A stretch of 39,344 nucleotides of DNA from Collinsella aerofaciens (GTDB lineage Bacteria > Actinomycetota > Coriobacteriia > Coriobacteriales > Coriobacteriaceae): assembly GCF_028209625.1 (NCBI RefSeq), contig NZ_JAQLDU010000017.1, forward strand, positions 1-39,344, in the 5' to 3' direction. Under the pieces are notes generated by a model, which saw only the letters and a program-made list of their open reading frames with translations, had not been told where the DNA came from and made no database searches. Positions 8,003-15,326 of this stretch are shown here, one piece after another (positions within the stretch are counted from its first letter, which is position 1; each line of letters starts with the position of its first letter). The position numbers and the translations under genes are program-made.

Positions 8003-9136
8003 TTACAGGAGCTCGATTTTGCCGTCCTTCACGGTGAGTCCCATATTGCCGGAAAGCAGATCGTCCAGGCGCGAACCCACAAGCTCAAAACGCCAGCCTT
8101 CGCGCAGGGGGCTTTGCTCAGGATGCTCGATGTAATCGGCCAGGTCATCGCGCGAGGCAATAACCGAGGTCGCCACGCCCGATCGTTCGGCAACCAGGCG
8201 AATAAGCGCATACATGAGGTCCGTCACGCTCTCCAGCTCCGGCGAGATCTGGTGATGCCCACGCACCATGAGCGGCAGACGATCGTGCGGGCAGCTTGCG
8301 CCACGCTTGATGGCCATGAGCGCACCGTCCACGTCGCGCTCCCCCAACTGGTCGGTACCGCGAATGCTACGGAACTCCTCAACGCGCACAGGATTGCGCT
8401 TAACGAGCGCAAGCAGCGTGTCGTCGGACATGACCCACTTGCGCGGGATGTTACGGCGCTCGGCGCGGTCCTCGCGCCAGGCGGCGAGCTCGCGCGCGAT
8501 GCCCAACTGGTGACGGCTGCACGAATTGATGCGTTTGACCTTACGGAACGCCTCGTGGCGATCGGCGCGATAGTGCGACTCGTCAGCCAGCGGGCGCAGC
8601 TCGTCGAGCACCCAGTCCACACGGCCCAGCTCGCGCAGGCGGCTCATCATCTCGGTATAGGCGACGATCAGGTACTTGACGTCATCGATCGCATACTCAA
8701 TCTGCTTATCGGTCAGCGGGCGACGCGACCAGTCGGTCAGCGACTCAGTCTTGGGCAATGAGACGCCGCAAAACGTCTGCACGAGCGCGCCGTAGGAAAT
8801 CTGCTGACGTTCGCCCAAAAAGGCGGCGGCCACCTGCGTGTCAAAAATCGGACGCGGCAACACGCCTACGGTATGAAGCATAACTTCCATGTCCTGCGAG
8901 CAAGCATGGAACACCTTGGTCACGCTCTCGTCAGCCATAAGCTCGGCCAGCGGCGACAGGTCGTCGATCACCAGAGGGTCGACCGCGACGCTCTCGGCAG
9001 GGGTGGCAATCTGAACCAAACACAGGCGCGGATGGAACGTGCGCTCGCGCAAAAACTCGGTATCGACGGCAATCGCGTCAAACTCACGGGCGCGCTGGCA
9101 AAAGTCGAGTAGAGCCTGATGTGTGGAAATGTACAT
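8003..9136 (-). CDS. rnd: Ribonuclease D
   Basis: A protein of about 377 residues. The N-terminal DEDD 3'-5' exonuclease domain shows FDAIAVDTEFLRERTFHPRL (Exo I, with catalytic Asp and Glu), KVFHACSQDMEVM (Exo II) and QIEYAIDDVKYLI (Exo III). An HRDC domain follows at about residues 200-290 (ELAAWREDRAERRNIPRKWV). This matches RNase D, which trims tRNA and other structured RNA 3' ends. I begin at MYISTHQALLDF because the extra twelve codons of the longer GTG frame have no ribosome site and do not resemble the family. The gene heads the long minus-strand run toward xseA/xseB and is divergent from the lipid kinase gene, with about 100 bases between them for both promoters. Confidence 0.92.
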   Translation of the reverse strand: MYISTHQALLDFCQRAREFDAIAVDTEFLRERTFHPRLCLVQIATPAESVAVDPLVIDDLSPLAELMADESVTKVFHACSQDMEVMLHTVGVLPRPIFDTQVAAAFLGERQQISYGALVQTFCGVSLPKTESLTDWSRRPLTDKQIEYAIDDVKYLIVAYTEMMSRLRELGRVDWVLDELRPLADESHYRADRHEAFRKVKRINSCSRHQLGIARELAAWREDRAERRNIPRKWVMSDDTLLALVKRNPVRVEEFRSIRGTDQLGERDVDGALMAIKRGASCPHDRLPLMVRGHHQISPELESVTDLMYALIRLVAERSGVATSVIASRDDLADYIEHPEQSPLREGWRFELVGSRLDDLLSGNMGLTVKDGKIELL

Positions 9137-9234
9137 ATCAACCCATCGAATAAGGTTAGGCCCGAAAAACACGGGTAGGATAACGGCATTGTCTTACAAC
9201 TATACTCGGTTAGTCACAGAACGGGAACGTAAGT

Positions 9235-10152
9235 ATGCGCTGCCTTATCATCCACAACCCGGCATCGGGCCCCAGCTCAGATGAAATCTACGCATTCACG
9301 CACGCCCTCGCGCAGGGCGGCGACGAGGTCGTGATGCGTTTTATCGGCGACGGCATGGAACCCGAGGACGCCGTGGCAGACGTGCGCGAGTTTGATCGCG
9401 TGGTGATTTCGGGCGGCGACGGCACCGTCTCCAACGTTCTCGACCAGATGCGCGGATGCGGCGTCCCCACGCTCGTCTTCCCCTCCGGCACGGCCTGCCT
9501 GTTCTTCAACAACATCGGCAATGCCCCTGAGGCGGCGGCGCTCGCCAAGGCTTGCCGCGCCGGTCGCACGGTCAAAGTGGACATGGGCGAGCTCTTTTGG
9601 CTCGACGAGAACGGCAGAGAGAAGCGCCACGGCTTCATCATCATCGCCGGCTCGGGCTTCGACGCCGAGATCATGATGAAGGCCGCTCCCACCAAAAACG
9701 ACATCGGCGAGATCGCCTACTTCCTCTCCGCTCTCGCCACGCCCAATCCCACGGTGGCGCACTTTACCATTGAGCACGACGGCATTGTCGAGGAGCTCGA
9801 CGGCATCTGCTGCATGGCAGGCAATACCTCGGTCATCCAAAACGACATCAACCTGTTCCCCAGCTGCCGCATGAACGACGGCATGGTCGACATCGCGGTC
9901 ATCGAGCCCGTAAAAACCGTCCAGCTCCTGCCCACCGTGATCACCGCCGCACTCGACCCCGCCGGCAAGGTACTCGGGCGCCCGCAGTTCAAGATCATCC
10001 AGACCAAGGAAGCCAAGATCACCTGCACGCCATCGCTGGGCATGCAGTTCGATGGCGAGATTATCTCCAGCAATTCGGGCGTCTTTGGTGCCCGCGCGCT
10101 TCCGCAATGCCTCGACCTCATCGTCGACGAATTCTCCCCGCTCGGAAAATAG
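9235..10152 (+). CDS. Diacylglycerol kinase-family lipid kinase
   Basis: A 305-residue protein of the YegS/DgkB/BmrU (DAGK catalytic) family. It opens with MRCLIIHNPASGP. The nucleotide-binding loop is VISGGDGTVSNVLDQM at about residues 60-75. PSGTACLFFNNIG follows, then a C-terminal beta-sandwich ending in MQFDGEII. Family members phosphorylate diacylglycerol or related lipids at the inner membrane face and recycle lipids from wall-polymer synthesis. The true lipid here is not known. It is divergent from rnd. Nine bases after its stop a 30-residue membrane peptide begins, and the pair ends in a strong terminator. Confidence 0.9.
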   Translation: MRCLIIHNPASGPSSDEIYAFTHALAQGGDEVVMRFIGDGMEPEDAVADVREFDRVVISGGDGTVSNVLDQMRGCGVPTLVFPSGTACLFFNNIGNAPEAAALAKACRAGRTVKVDMGELFWLDENGREKRHGFIIIAGSGFDAEIMMKAAPTKNDIGEIAYFLSALATPNPTVAHFTIEHDGIVEELDGICCMAGNTSVIQNDINLFPSCRMNDGMVDIAVIEPVKTVQLLPTVITAALDPAGKVLGRPQFKIIQTKEAKITCTPSLGMQFDGEIISSNSGVFGARALPQCLDLIVDEFSPLGK

Positions 10153-10161
10153 GAGGACCCC

Positions 10162-10254
10162 ATGAACGACAATCCCCTGCTCGGCTTTATCGTCATCGTT
10201 CTGGCCATGCTCGTCGGTTACGCCATCAACGTGATTCACCGCCGAAAGAAGTAG
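10162..10254 (+). CDS. 30-residue single-pass membrane peptide
   Basis: A 30-codon frame opens with MNDNPLLGF, runs through one hydrophobic helix (IVIVLAMLVGYAINVI) and ends in basic HRRKK. This is the layout of a small inner-membrane protein with a cytoplasmic basic tail. AGGAGG lies seven bases upstream of its ATG and begins within the stop region of the lipid kinase gene, so translation coupling is likely. I do not recognise a family. It could assist the lipid kinase or be an independent small protein. The ribosome site, length, composition and position before a terminator all argue that it is translated. Confidence 0.7.
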   Translation: MNDNPLLGFIVIVLAMLVGYAINVIHRRKK

Positions 10255-10284
10255 CCACCGCTCTTTCACAGCACGCGCAAACCC

Positions 10285-10336
10285 GGACCCCTCATCGGCA
10301 TGACACAACGTGGCGGCGAGGGGTCCATCATTTTTT
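10285..10336 (+). terminator. Intrinsic terminator after lipid kinase operon
   Basis: Arms GGACCCCTC (10285-10293) and GAGGGGTCC (10318-10326) pair perfectly and are followed by ATCATTTTTT. This closes the two-gene unit. The 210 bases after it, up to the dipeptidase gene, are AT-rich and contain no gene that I can see. Confidence 0.88.
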
Positions 10337-10508
10337 GCGACACTTTACTTAGCTACATCATTTGCTGGCGATATGCAGATTGAATTACCTAGTAAATGAG
10401 TACATTTAACCGTTCATCGCATTTTTCACTACGCTTATCGAGTAAAAATCTTTCATAAATGTATATTGTTTCGAATTCGTTACGCTTGGGGAGAGTATTT
10501 ATTGGCTG

Positions 10509-10532
10509 AAGCCCTCTGGAGACAGAGGGCTT
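10509..10532 (+). promoter_or_regulatory. Leader hairpin ahead of the dipeptidase gene
   Basis: AAGCCCTCTG, loop GAGA, CAGAGGGCTT form a perfect 10-bp stem with a GNRA-type tetraloop. It ends 19 bases before the ATG and just before the GGGAGGG ribosome site. There is no U-run, so it is more likely an mRNA-stability or translation-control element than a terminator. Confidence 0.5.
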
Positions 10533-10551
10533 TCGCACGCTGGGAGGGAAC

Positions 10552-12495
10552 ATGAGTAAAACTCATCCCGTCAACGCGCTCAAGAAGCTTGGTATAGGCC
10601 TTGCATTTGGAGCTGCAACCATCATGTCCATGCCGACCTCTGCACTCGCTTGCACGCAGGTCTACATGGGCAAAAACCTTACGGCCGACGGCAACACGTA
10701 CTACGGCCGTTCCGAGGACTATGGCCCGCGCTATCTTAAGCACTTTGGCATTGAGCCCTCTCACGGCCCGGGACATACGTACAGCTCGGACGAGTCTTCG
10801 TTCATGTACACCTCGACCAAGACCACGTATCGCTACACCTATGTACGCGACCATCCCTCCCAGTGGGACAACCGCTGGGATGCCTACTCTGAAGCAGGCA
10901 TCAACGAGAAGGGCGTATCCTGCTCCGCCACGCTAAGCACCAGTATGAATGCAGATGCCGAGACAGCAGACCCCCTGACTAACACCGGCATCGGCGAGTA
11001 CAACTACGCCAGCGTCATCCTGGGCGAGAGCGCCACGGCCCGCGAGGGCGTCGAGCTCCTCGGCAGCCTGATTGACGAGCAGGGCGTCTGCTCCAACGAC
11101 CAGATCATCATCGCCGACAACAACGAGACCTGGCTGTTTGCCGCGCTTTCCGGTCACCAGTGGATCGGCATGAAGCTCGCCGACGACGTCGCCTCGATCA
11201 ACCCCAACATCGGCAACCTCAACTACGATGTCGACCTCAACGACCCCGAGAACTGCCTGCACTCCGAGGGCATCGAGTCCATGCCTAAGGAGAAGGGCTT
11301 TGCCGAGTACACCGACGGCAAGTTCGACGTCGCCGCAACCTATGGCGAGACCATTCAGAATTCCGGTATGCACCAGTGGACCCGCTACGTCCAGGGCCGT
11401 AACTACTTTGGCAACGAGCTCCAGGAGGGCACCGACTACGAGATCGTCAAGGACGAGCGCGAAGAGGCTCGCGCCACGACCGGCGCCTTGGTCCACGAGA
11501 TGCAGCCGCTGTTCTTCCAGCCCGGAAAGACAGACTGGACTACCTTTGAGATGATTCGCTCTCTCGGTAACCGTGGCGAGAATACCCCGGGCCTTAACGC
11601 CAACACTGACGGTGCCTATGCCATCGGCACCGAGCGCAACACCGAGATTCACGTCTTCCAGGTTCGCAACGGTCTTGATCCCCAGGTTGCAACAATCCAG
11701 TGGGAAATGCTCTCCCGCGCCGCGTACTCCGTCGCCATCCCCTTCTACTCCGCACTGCTCACCGAGGTTAGCCCGTATTTCAGCGACCAGACCGTCTCCT
11801 TCGACCACTGCAAAGAGACGGACGTCGTGTACAACGAGGAGCCCGAGAACTCAATCAACTACGTCCTCATGGACATCAGCTCGCTCTGCTTTGAGAACCC
11901 TGACACCCTTGGTATCAGTGTCCGTGCCTACCTCGATGCGCTCCAGAACGAGCTCATCGAGCAGAACAAGGAAGTTGACGCCGCCATGCTGGCCGAGACG
12001 ACCCCCGAGGGCCGCACTGCCCTGGCCAACAAGGCCGGCAAGGCTGCTACCGAGAACACCTACGTCAAGTGCAAGGCCCTGCTCCAGGAGATGCGCGCCT
12101 ATCAGAAGGCCGAAAACTTCGACCAGCCCTTCACCCCGAGCGACCTGAACACCGAGACCAACGGCCTCAAGGTGTCCATCACCTACGCCAAGGACGCTCT
12201 TGCCACCGACCCGGTAACCCCGGATCAGCCTGGCACCCCCGAGCAGCCTGGTACTCCTGAGCAGCCCGGTACCCCCGAGCAGCCCGCTAAGCCCGAGCAG
12301 CCCACCACCAAGCCCGAGAAGCCTGGCAAGTCGGACACCACGACCACGGTAACCACCAACAAGACGAACACCAAGGGCGGCCTGCCCACCACCGGTGATC
12401 GTTTTGATGGCCGCGTGGTGGCTGCATTCGCCATCGCTGGCGTTGCCGTCATCTCCGCGGGCGGTTACTTCCTCTACCGTCGCAATAAGGAGTAA
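10552..12495 (+). CDS. Sortase-anchored C69 dipeptidase
   Basis: A 647-residue secreted peptidase. Residues 1-33 are a signal peptide ending in ALA. The next residue, C34, begins CTQVYMGKNLTADGNTYYGR, the typical start of mature peptidase family C69 (U34), whose N-terminal Cys is the nucleophile. Conserved family blocks include RSEDYGPR, SEAGINEKGVSCSATLS and MIRSLGNRGENTPG. The catalytic region ends near residue 550. A Pro-rich stretch with four PEQPGT-like repeats follows, then an LPTTG sorting signal, a hydrophobic helix and the basic tail YRRNKE, so a sortase should attach it to the wall. It probably hydrolyses dipeptides at the cell surface. GGGAGGG precedes the ATG. It appears monocistronic, with a leader hairpin and a downstream terminator. 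Confidence 0.92.
   Translation: MSKTHPVNALKKLGIGLAFGAATIMSMPTSALACTQVYMGKNLTADGNTYYGRSEDYGPRYLKHFGIEPSHGPGHTYSSDESSFMYTSTKTTYRYTYVRDHPSQWDNRWDAYSEAGINEKGVSCSATLSTSMNADAETADPLTNTGIGEYNYASVILGESATAREGVELLGSLIDEQGVCSNDQIIIADNNETWLFAALSGHQWIGMKLADDVASINPNIGNLNYDVDLNDPENCLHSEGIESMPKEKGFAEYTDGKFDVAATYGETIQNSGMHQWTRYVQGRNYFGNELQEGTDYEIVKDEREEARATTGALVHEMQPLFFQPGKTDWTTFEMIRSLGNRGENTPGLNANTDGAYAIGTERNTEIHVFQVRNGLDPQVATIQWEMLSRAAYSVAIPFYSALLTEVSPYFSDQTVSFDHCKETDVVYNEEPENSINYVLMDISSLCFENPDTLGISVRAYLDALQNELIEQNKEVDAAMLAETTPEGRTALANKAGKAATENTYVKCKALLQEMRAYQKAENFDQPFTPSDLNTETNGLKVSITYAKDALATDPVTPDQPGTPEQPGTPEQPGTPEQPAKPEQPTTKPEKPGKSDTTTTVTTNKTNTKGGLPTTGDRFDGRVVAAFAIAGVAVISAGGYFLYRRNKE
12229..12300 (+). repeat. 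Four tandem 18-base repeats in the dipeptidase linker
   Basis: Four consecutive 18-base units encode PGTPEQ three times and a final PAKPEQ. They form the Pro-rich wall-spanning linker before the LPTTG signal. Unit number is likely to vary between strains by slippage. Confidence 0.85.
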
Positions 12496-12506
12496 CGTCT
12501 TAGCTG

Positions 12507-12554
12507 AGCGGGCAAGGCAGCAATGGCGGCCTCGCCCGCTTAACCCGCCTTTTT
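12507..12554 (+). terminator. Probable terminator of the dipeptidase gene
   Basis: AGCGGGC (12507-12513) pairs with GCCCGCT (12534-12540). An overlapping shorter stem, GGCGG (12525-12529) with CCGCC (12545-12549), is followed directly by TTTTT (12550-12554). Either fold would end the transcript. Confidence 0.6.
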
Positions 12555-12574
12555 GACCGACGGGAAACCCACCT

Positions 12575-12624
12575 GAAATCTTTTTAAAAAAGATTTCCCC
12601 GCACACACTTCGCTGTGCTATAGT
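12575..12624 (+). promoter_or_regulatory. Putative promoter and AT-rich operator for the ECF operon
   Basis: A perfect palindrome has arms GAAATCTTTTT (12575-12585) and AAAAAGATTTC (12587-12597) around one central A. It is followed 21 bases later by TATAGT (12619-12624), a good -10 element. The palindrome covers the region where a -35 would lie and has no U-run, so a repressor or activator site is more likely than a terminator. No convincing -35 hexamer is visible. Confidence 0.45.
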
Positions 12625-12682
12625 GCAGCGCAACAGCAACTAGGTGCGACCGCGCCACGGCATCACGAAAGGAGCCACCAAC

Positions 12683-12751
12683 ATGAAGAACACGATGAAG
12701 TCTCTCAACAACTGGTGGTGGCGTGATGCGAATACGATCGGTCGACAGTGA
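12683..12751 (+). CDS. Tryptophan leader peptide (attenuator)
   Basis: A 22-codon frame with AAAGGAG nine bases upstream of its ATG encodes a peptide containing NNWWWRD: three consecutive Trp codons at 12713-12721. Trp is rare, and a run of three in a tiny frame just before an intrinsic terminator is the hallmark of ribosome-mediated tryptophan attenuation, as in actinobacterial and enterobacterial trp leaders. The peptide itself is not expected to have a function; ribosome stalling on the Trp codons is the signal. It lies 144 bases before the ECF S-component gene. I see no other role that would explain its composition. Confidence 0.85.
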   Translation: MKNTMKSLNNWWWRDANTIGRQ

Positions 12752-12820
12752 GTCCCTCACGCCTGTTTTTGCGCTCTAGGTGATTGGAAGGCCTCCGGTT
12801 TCGACCGGGGGCCTTTTTCT
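12720..12820 (+). promoter_or_regulatory. Trp attenuator with competing helices
   Basis: Helix 1 pairs GGCGTGA (12720-12726, overlapping the last Trp codon) with TCACGCC (12757-12763). Helix 2 pairs TCGGTCGA (12738-12745) with TCGACCGG (12801-12808). The terminator stem runs 12789-12799 with 12804-12814. Helix 2 uses the 3' arm of the terminator, so the two exclude each other. A ribosome stalled at the Trp codons blocks helix 1 and leaves helix 2 free, giving antitermination. A ribosome reaching the stop codon at 12751 covers helix 2's left arm and lets the terminator form. The pairings were read by eye. Confidence 0.7.
12789..12820 (+). terminator. Attenuator terminator
   Basis: An 11-bp stem with one G-T pair (12789-12799 with 12804-12814) is closed by a TTCG loop and followed by TTTTT (12814-12818). 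It lies between the Trp leader peptide and the ECF S-component gene, so it is conditional. Confidence 0.88.
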
Positions 12821-12895
12821 ATCTCGAGCCCGATCGCATTCGCATCACGCGCCTCCGCTTTTCTCTTGCAATCCCCTTCCGAAAGGATTTTCACC

Positions 12896-13468
12896 ATGTC
12901 TCAGAACACCACCGCCACCCAGCCCCGCACCGTCCAGACCGCCGACCGTGGCAAACTCGATGTCCGCGCCCTCGTCCTGCTCGCCATCCTGCTCGCCGCC
13001 GGCTTCATCCTCAACTTCACCGTCGGCAAGGCAATCTCGGGCATCTCGGGCGGCATGATCAGCCCCGAGTTCATCATCTCGGCCTTCTGCCTCACCATCC
13101 TGGTCGTTCGCCCCAACATCGGCCAGGCGCTCGTCATTGGCCTCATCTCGGCTGCCGTGATCCAGATCACCACCACTTCGCCGTTCGTCGATTTTGCCGC
13201 CGAGGGCATCGCCGCCATGCTCATGGCCGGCATCGTCAACGCCGCCGGCAAGGACGGTCAGGTCAAGCCCGCCATCGCCATTGTCGCAACCTTCCTGACC
13301 ACCTTTGTCTCCGGCGCCATCTTCATGGTCATCAAGATGGCCATGCTCGGCGTGGTCGGCGAGCTCGCCGCCGCCATGTTGCCCGTCGTCGCCATGACCG
13401 CCGTCTTTAACGCCATTCTGGTCGGCGCCCTCTACCTACCCATCCAGAAGGCCCTGAAGCTCAACTAA
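12896..13468 (+). CDS. ECF transporter S component, probably for tryptophan
   Basis: A 190-residue integral membrane protein with about six hydrophobic segments after a polar N-terminal tail of 30 residues. It resembles the TrpP/YhaG type of substrate-binding S component, with a GGMISPEFIISA segment and NIGQALVIGLISAAV followed by a polar TTTSPF loop. It is expected to bind the substrate in the membrane and deliver it through the ATPase and T component encoded next. The specificity for tryptophan is inferred from the Trp attenuator in its leader rather than from residues in the protein. GAAAGGA lies about ten bases before the chosen ATG. An upstream in-frame ATG at 12866 has no such site. Confidence 0.8.
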   Translation: MSQNTTATQPRTVQTADRGKLDVRALVLLAILLAAGFILNFTVGKAISGISGGMISPEFIISAFCLTILVVRPNIGQALVIGLISAAVIQITTTSPFVDFAAEGIAAMLMAGIVNAAGKDGQVKPAIAIVATFLTTFVSGAIFMVIKMAMLGVVGELAAAMLPVVAMTAVFNAILVGALYLPIQKALKLN

Positions 13469-13514
13469 CCCACAGTGCCCCATCGGTAAGGACTGTCCCA
13501 AACAACTAGCTCTT

Positions 13515-13554
13515 GGGGACGTTCTTAAACGACTAGTCATTAAAGAACGTCCCC
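13515..13554. repeat. 12-bp inverted repeat between S component and ATPase
   Basis: GGGGACGTTCTT (13515-13526) and AAGAACGTCCCC (13543-13554) pair perfectly around a loop containing the palindrome GACTAGTC. A related partial unit (GGACTGTCCC and AACTAG, about 13488-13508) lies just upstream. There is no U-run. It looks like a REP-type intergenic repeat or a processing or partial-attenuation hairpin inside the operon. Confidence 0.6.
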
Positions 13555-13574
13555 GATGACTATGAAAGGTATCC

Positions 13575-15326
13575 ATGGAAACGATCATCAACGTCGACGA
13601 TGTCTCGTTCTCCTATGGCACGCAGACCGAGCAGGCGCTCAGCCACATCTCGCTCAGCGTGAACAAGGGAGATTTCATCGGCATCATCGGGCCCTCGGGC
13701 GCCGGCAAGTCCACGCTTGCCGCCTGCCTGTCGGGTGCCGTGCCCCACCACTACACCGGCACGTTCTTTGGGTCCGTCATGGTTGACGGCCACGACACCT
13801 GCGAAGCCTCGCTCACCGACGTGTCGCAAATCGTCGGCAGCGTGCTGCAGGATATCGACACGCAGATGGTCGCCTCGGTCGTCGAGGACGAGATGCTCTT
13901 TGGCCTCGAGAACTTTGGCGTTCCCCACGACCAGATCGAGCAGCGCGTGAGCGAAACGCTCGAGACCGTCGGCATCAGCGACCTGCGCGACCGCGAGATC
14001 GCCACCCTTTCGGGCGGACAGAAGCAAAAGGTAGCCATCGCCGCCATCCTCGCCATGCGTCCGCGCGTCTTGGTTCTCGACGAGCCCACCGCGGCACTCG
14101 ACCCCGCCAGCTCCACGTTGGTCTTCGAGACGCTGCGTGAGGCAAACCGCACACTTGGAATCACCATCGTCGTCGTTGAGCAAAAGGTCGCCCTGCTCTC
14201 GGAGTACTGCAACCGCGTGCTCGTGCTCAACCATGGCGAAATCGCGCTGCAGGGCGAACCACACGAGGTCTTCGCGCATACCGACGAGCTCCGTGCCATC
14301 GGCGTCGACTGCCCTCGCGTCACGCGTATCTTCAATAGCCTCGAGGCCGATGGCCTGGTAAGCGGTACCCCTTGCTTGGATGTCGATGAGGCCGAGCGCC
14401 TGATTTCGGGCATTGTCGACCCCGCACACGCAAGCAGCGACATTCAGGCACCCGCCGGCTCACCGCACGCACCGTCGTTGCGCCCTCATGCCAAGGACGC
14501 CGAACCCGTACTCACCTTCGACCATGTTGAGTTTGCCTATCCCAATGGCGGCGCCGCCGTACACGACCTCAACCTGACGCTCTATCCCGGCGAGCTCGTG
14601 GGCATCGTCGGCCAAAACGGTGCCGGCAAGACCACGCTCACCAAGCTGCTCACAGGCCTGCTCAAGCCCGCCTCGGGCAGCGTGCGCGTCACGGGACTGG
14701 ATACCGCGGCCGTTCCCACGAGCCGCATCGCCCGCGAAGTCGCAACGCTCTTCCAAAACCCCGACCGCCAGATCTGCAAGGATACCGTACTCGACGAGGT
14801 CGCTTTTGGCCTGGAGCTTGCCGGCATCGACCGTGCCGAGGCTCTGCGTCGTGCTCAACTCGTTATCGACCGCTTTGGCCTGCCTGCCGATGAGGCACCT
14901 TTCTCACTTTCGCGCGGCCAGCGACAAATGGTGGCGCTTGCCTCCGTCGTAGTGGTTGAGCCCAAGATCGTCGTGCTCGACGAGCCCACGAGCGGCCTTG
15001 ATTACCGCGAGTGCATGACCGTCATGGAAACGGTGCGCACCATGGCCGAGCGCGGCTGCGCCGTTATCATGGTCTGCCACGATATGGAAGTTGTTTCCGA
15101 CTTTGCCAAGCGCATCGTCGTCATGGCAAACGGTCACATCCTCGACCGCGGCCGCACGCACGAGCTATTCTCGAACATCGATCTCATGCGGCGTGCCTAT
15201 GTTGAGCCGCCCCAGGTTATTGAACTCTCGCGCCGTCTGGCATCTTCCGTCTCGCCCGCTTTTGCGCAGGTGAGCGAGGTCACCGATATCGTTCGCATTA
15301 CCAAGGAGATGGTCCGCCGTGGTTAA
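13575..15326 (+). CDS. ECF transporter double ATPase (fused EcfA1-EcfA2)
   Basis: A 583-residue fusion of two ABC ATPase domains, equivalent to EcfA and EcfA'. Domain 1 (about 1-240) has Walker A GPSGAGKST, signature LSGGQKQKVAIA and Walker B VLVLDEPTAALD. Domain 2 (about 305-560) has Walker A GQNGAGKTT, signature LSRGQRQMVALA and Walker B IVVLDEPTSGLD. The second signature has Arg in place of the usual Gly of LSGGQ. The protein powers uptake by the S component at the inner face of the membrane. The ATG follows GAAAGGT. The gene overlaps the T-component gene by eight bases, so those two are translationally coupled. The 106-base gap from the S gene holds a strong hairpin. Confidence 0.93.
   Translation: METIINVDDVSFSYGTQTEQALSHISLSVNKGDFIGIIGPSGAGKSTLAACLSGAVPHHYTGTFFGSVMVDGHDTCEASLTDVSQIVGSVLQDIDTQMVASVVEDEMLFGLENFGVPHDQIEQRVSETLETVGISDLRDREIATLSGGQKQKVAIAAILAMRPRVLVLDEPTAALDPASSTLVFETLREANRTLGITIVVVEQKVALLSEYCNRVLVLNHGEIALQGEPHEVFAHTDELRAIGVDCPRVTRIFNSLEADGLVSGTPCLDVDEAERLISGIVDPAHASSDIQAPAGSPHAPSLRPHAKDAEPVLTFDHVEFAYPNGGAAVHDLNLTLYPGELVGIVGQNGAGKTTLTKLLTGLLKPASGSVRVTGLDTAAVPTSRIAREVATLFQNPDRQICKDTVLDEVAFGLELAGIDRAEALRRAQLVIDRFGLPADEAPFSLSRGQRQMVALASVVVVEPKIVVLDEPTSGLDYRECMTVMETVRTMAERGCAVIMVCHDMEVVSDFAKRIVVMANGHILDRGRTHELFSNIDLMRRAYVEPPQVIELSRRLASSVSPAFAQVSEVTDIVRITKEMVRRG

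Noticed and set aside
9277..10308. 343-codon minus-strand frame opposite the lipid kinase
   Set aside because: It mirrors the codon bias of the real gene, covers the plus-strand terminator region and has a repetitive composition unlike a protein.
10552..10660. C69 dipeptidase as a lipoprotein
   Set aside because: The residue three before the Cys is Ala rather than the Leu of a lipobox, and the ALA cleavage site, C69 nucleophile and LPXTG anchor explain the Cys better.
12229..12300. Four 18-base units as a possible CRISPR array
   Set aside because: The units are contiguous with no spacers and are in frame inside a Pro-rich protein linker.
12575..12597. AT-rich palindrome as a terminator of the dipeptidase gene
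   Set aside because: It is followed by CCCC rather than a U-run on the plus strand, and a better terminator lies just upstream at 12507-12554.
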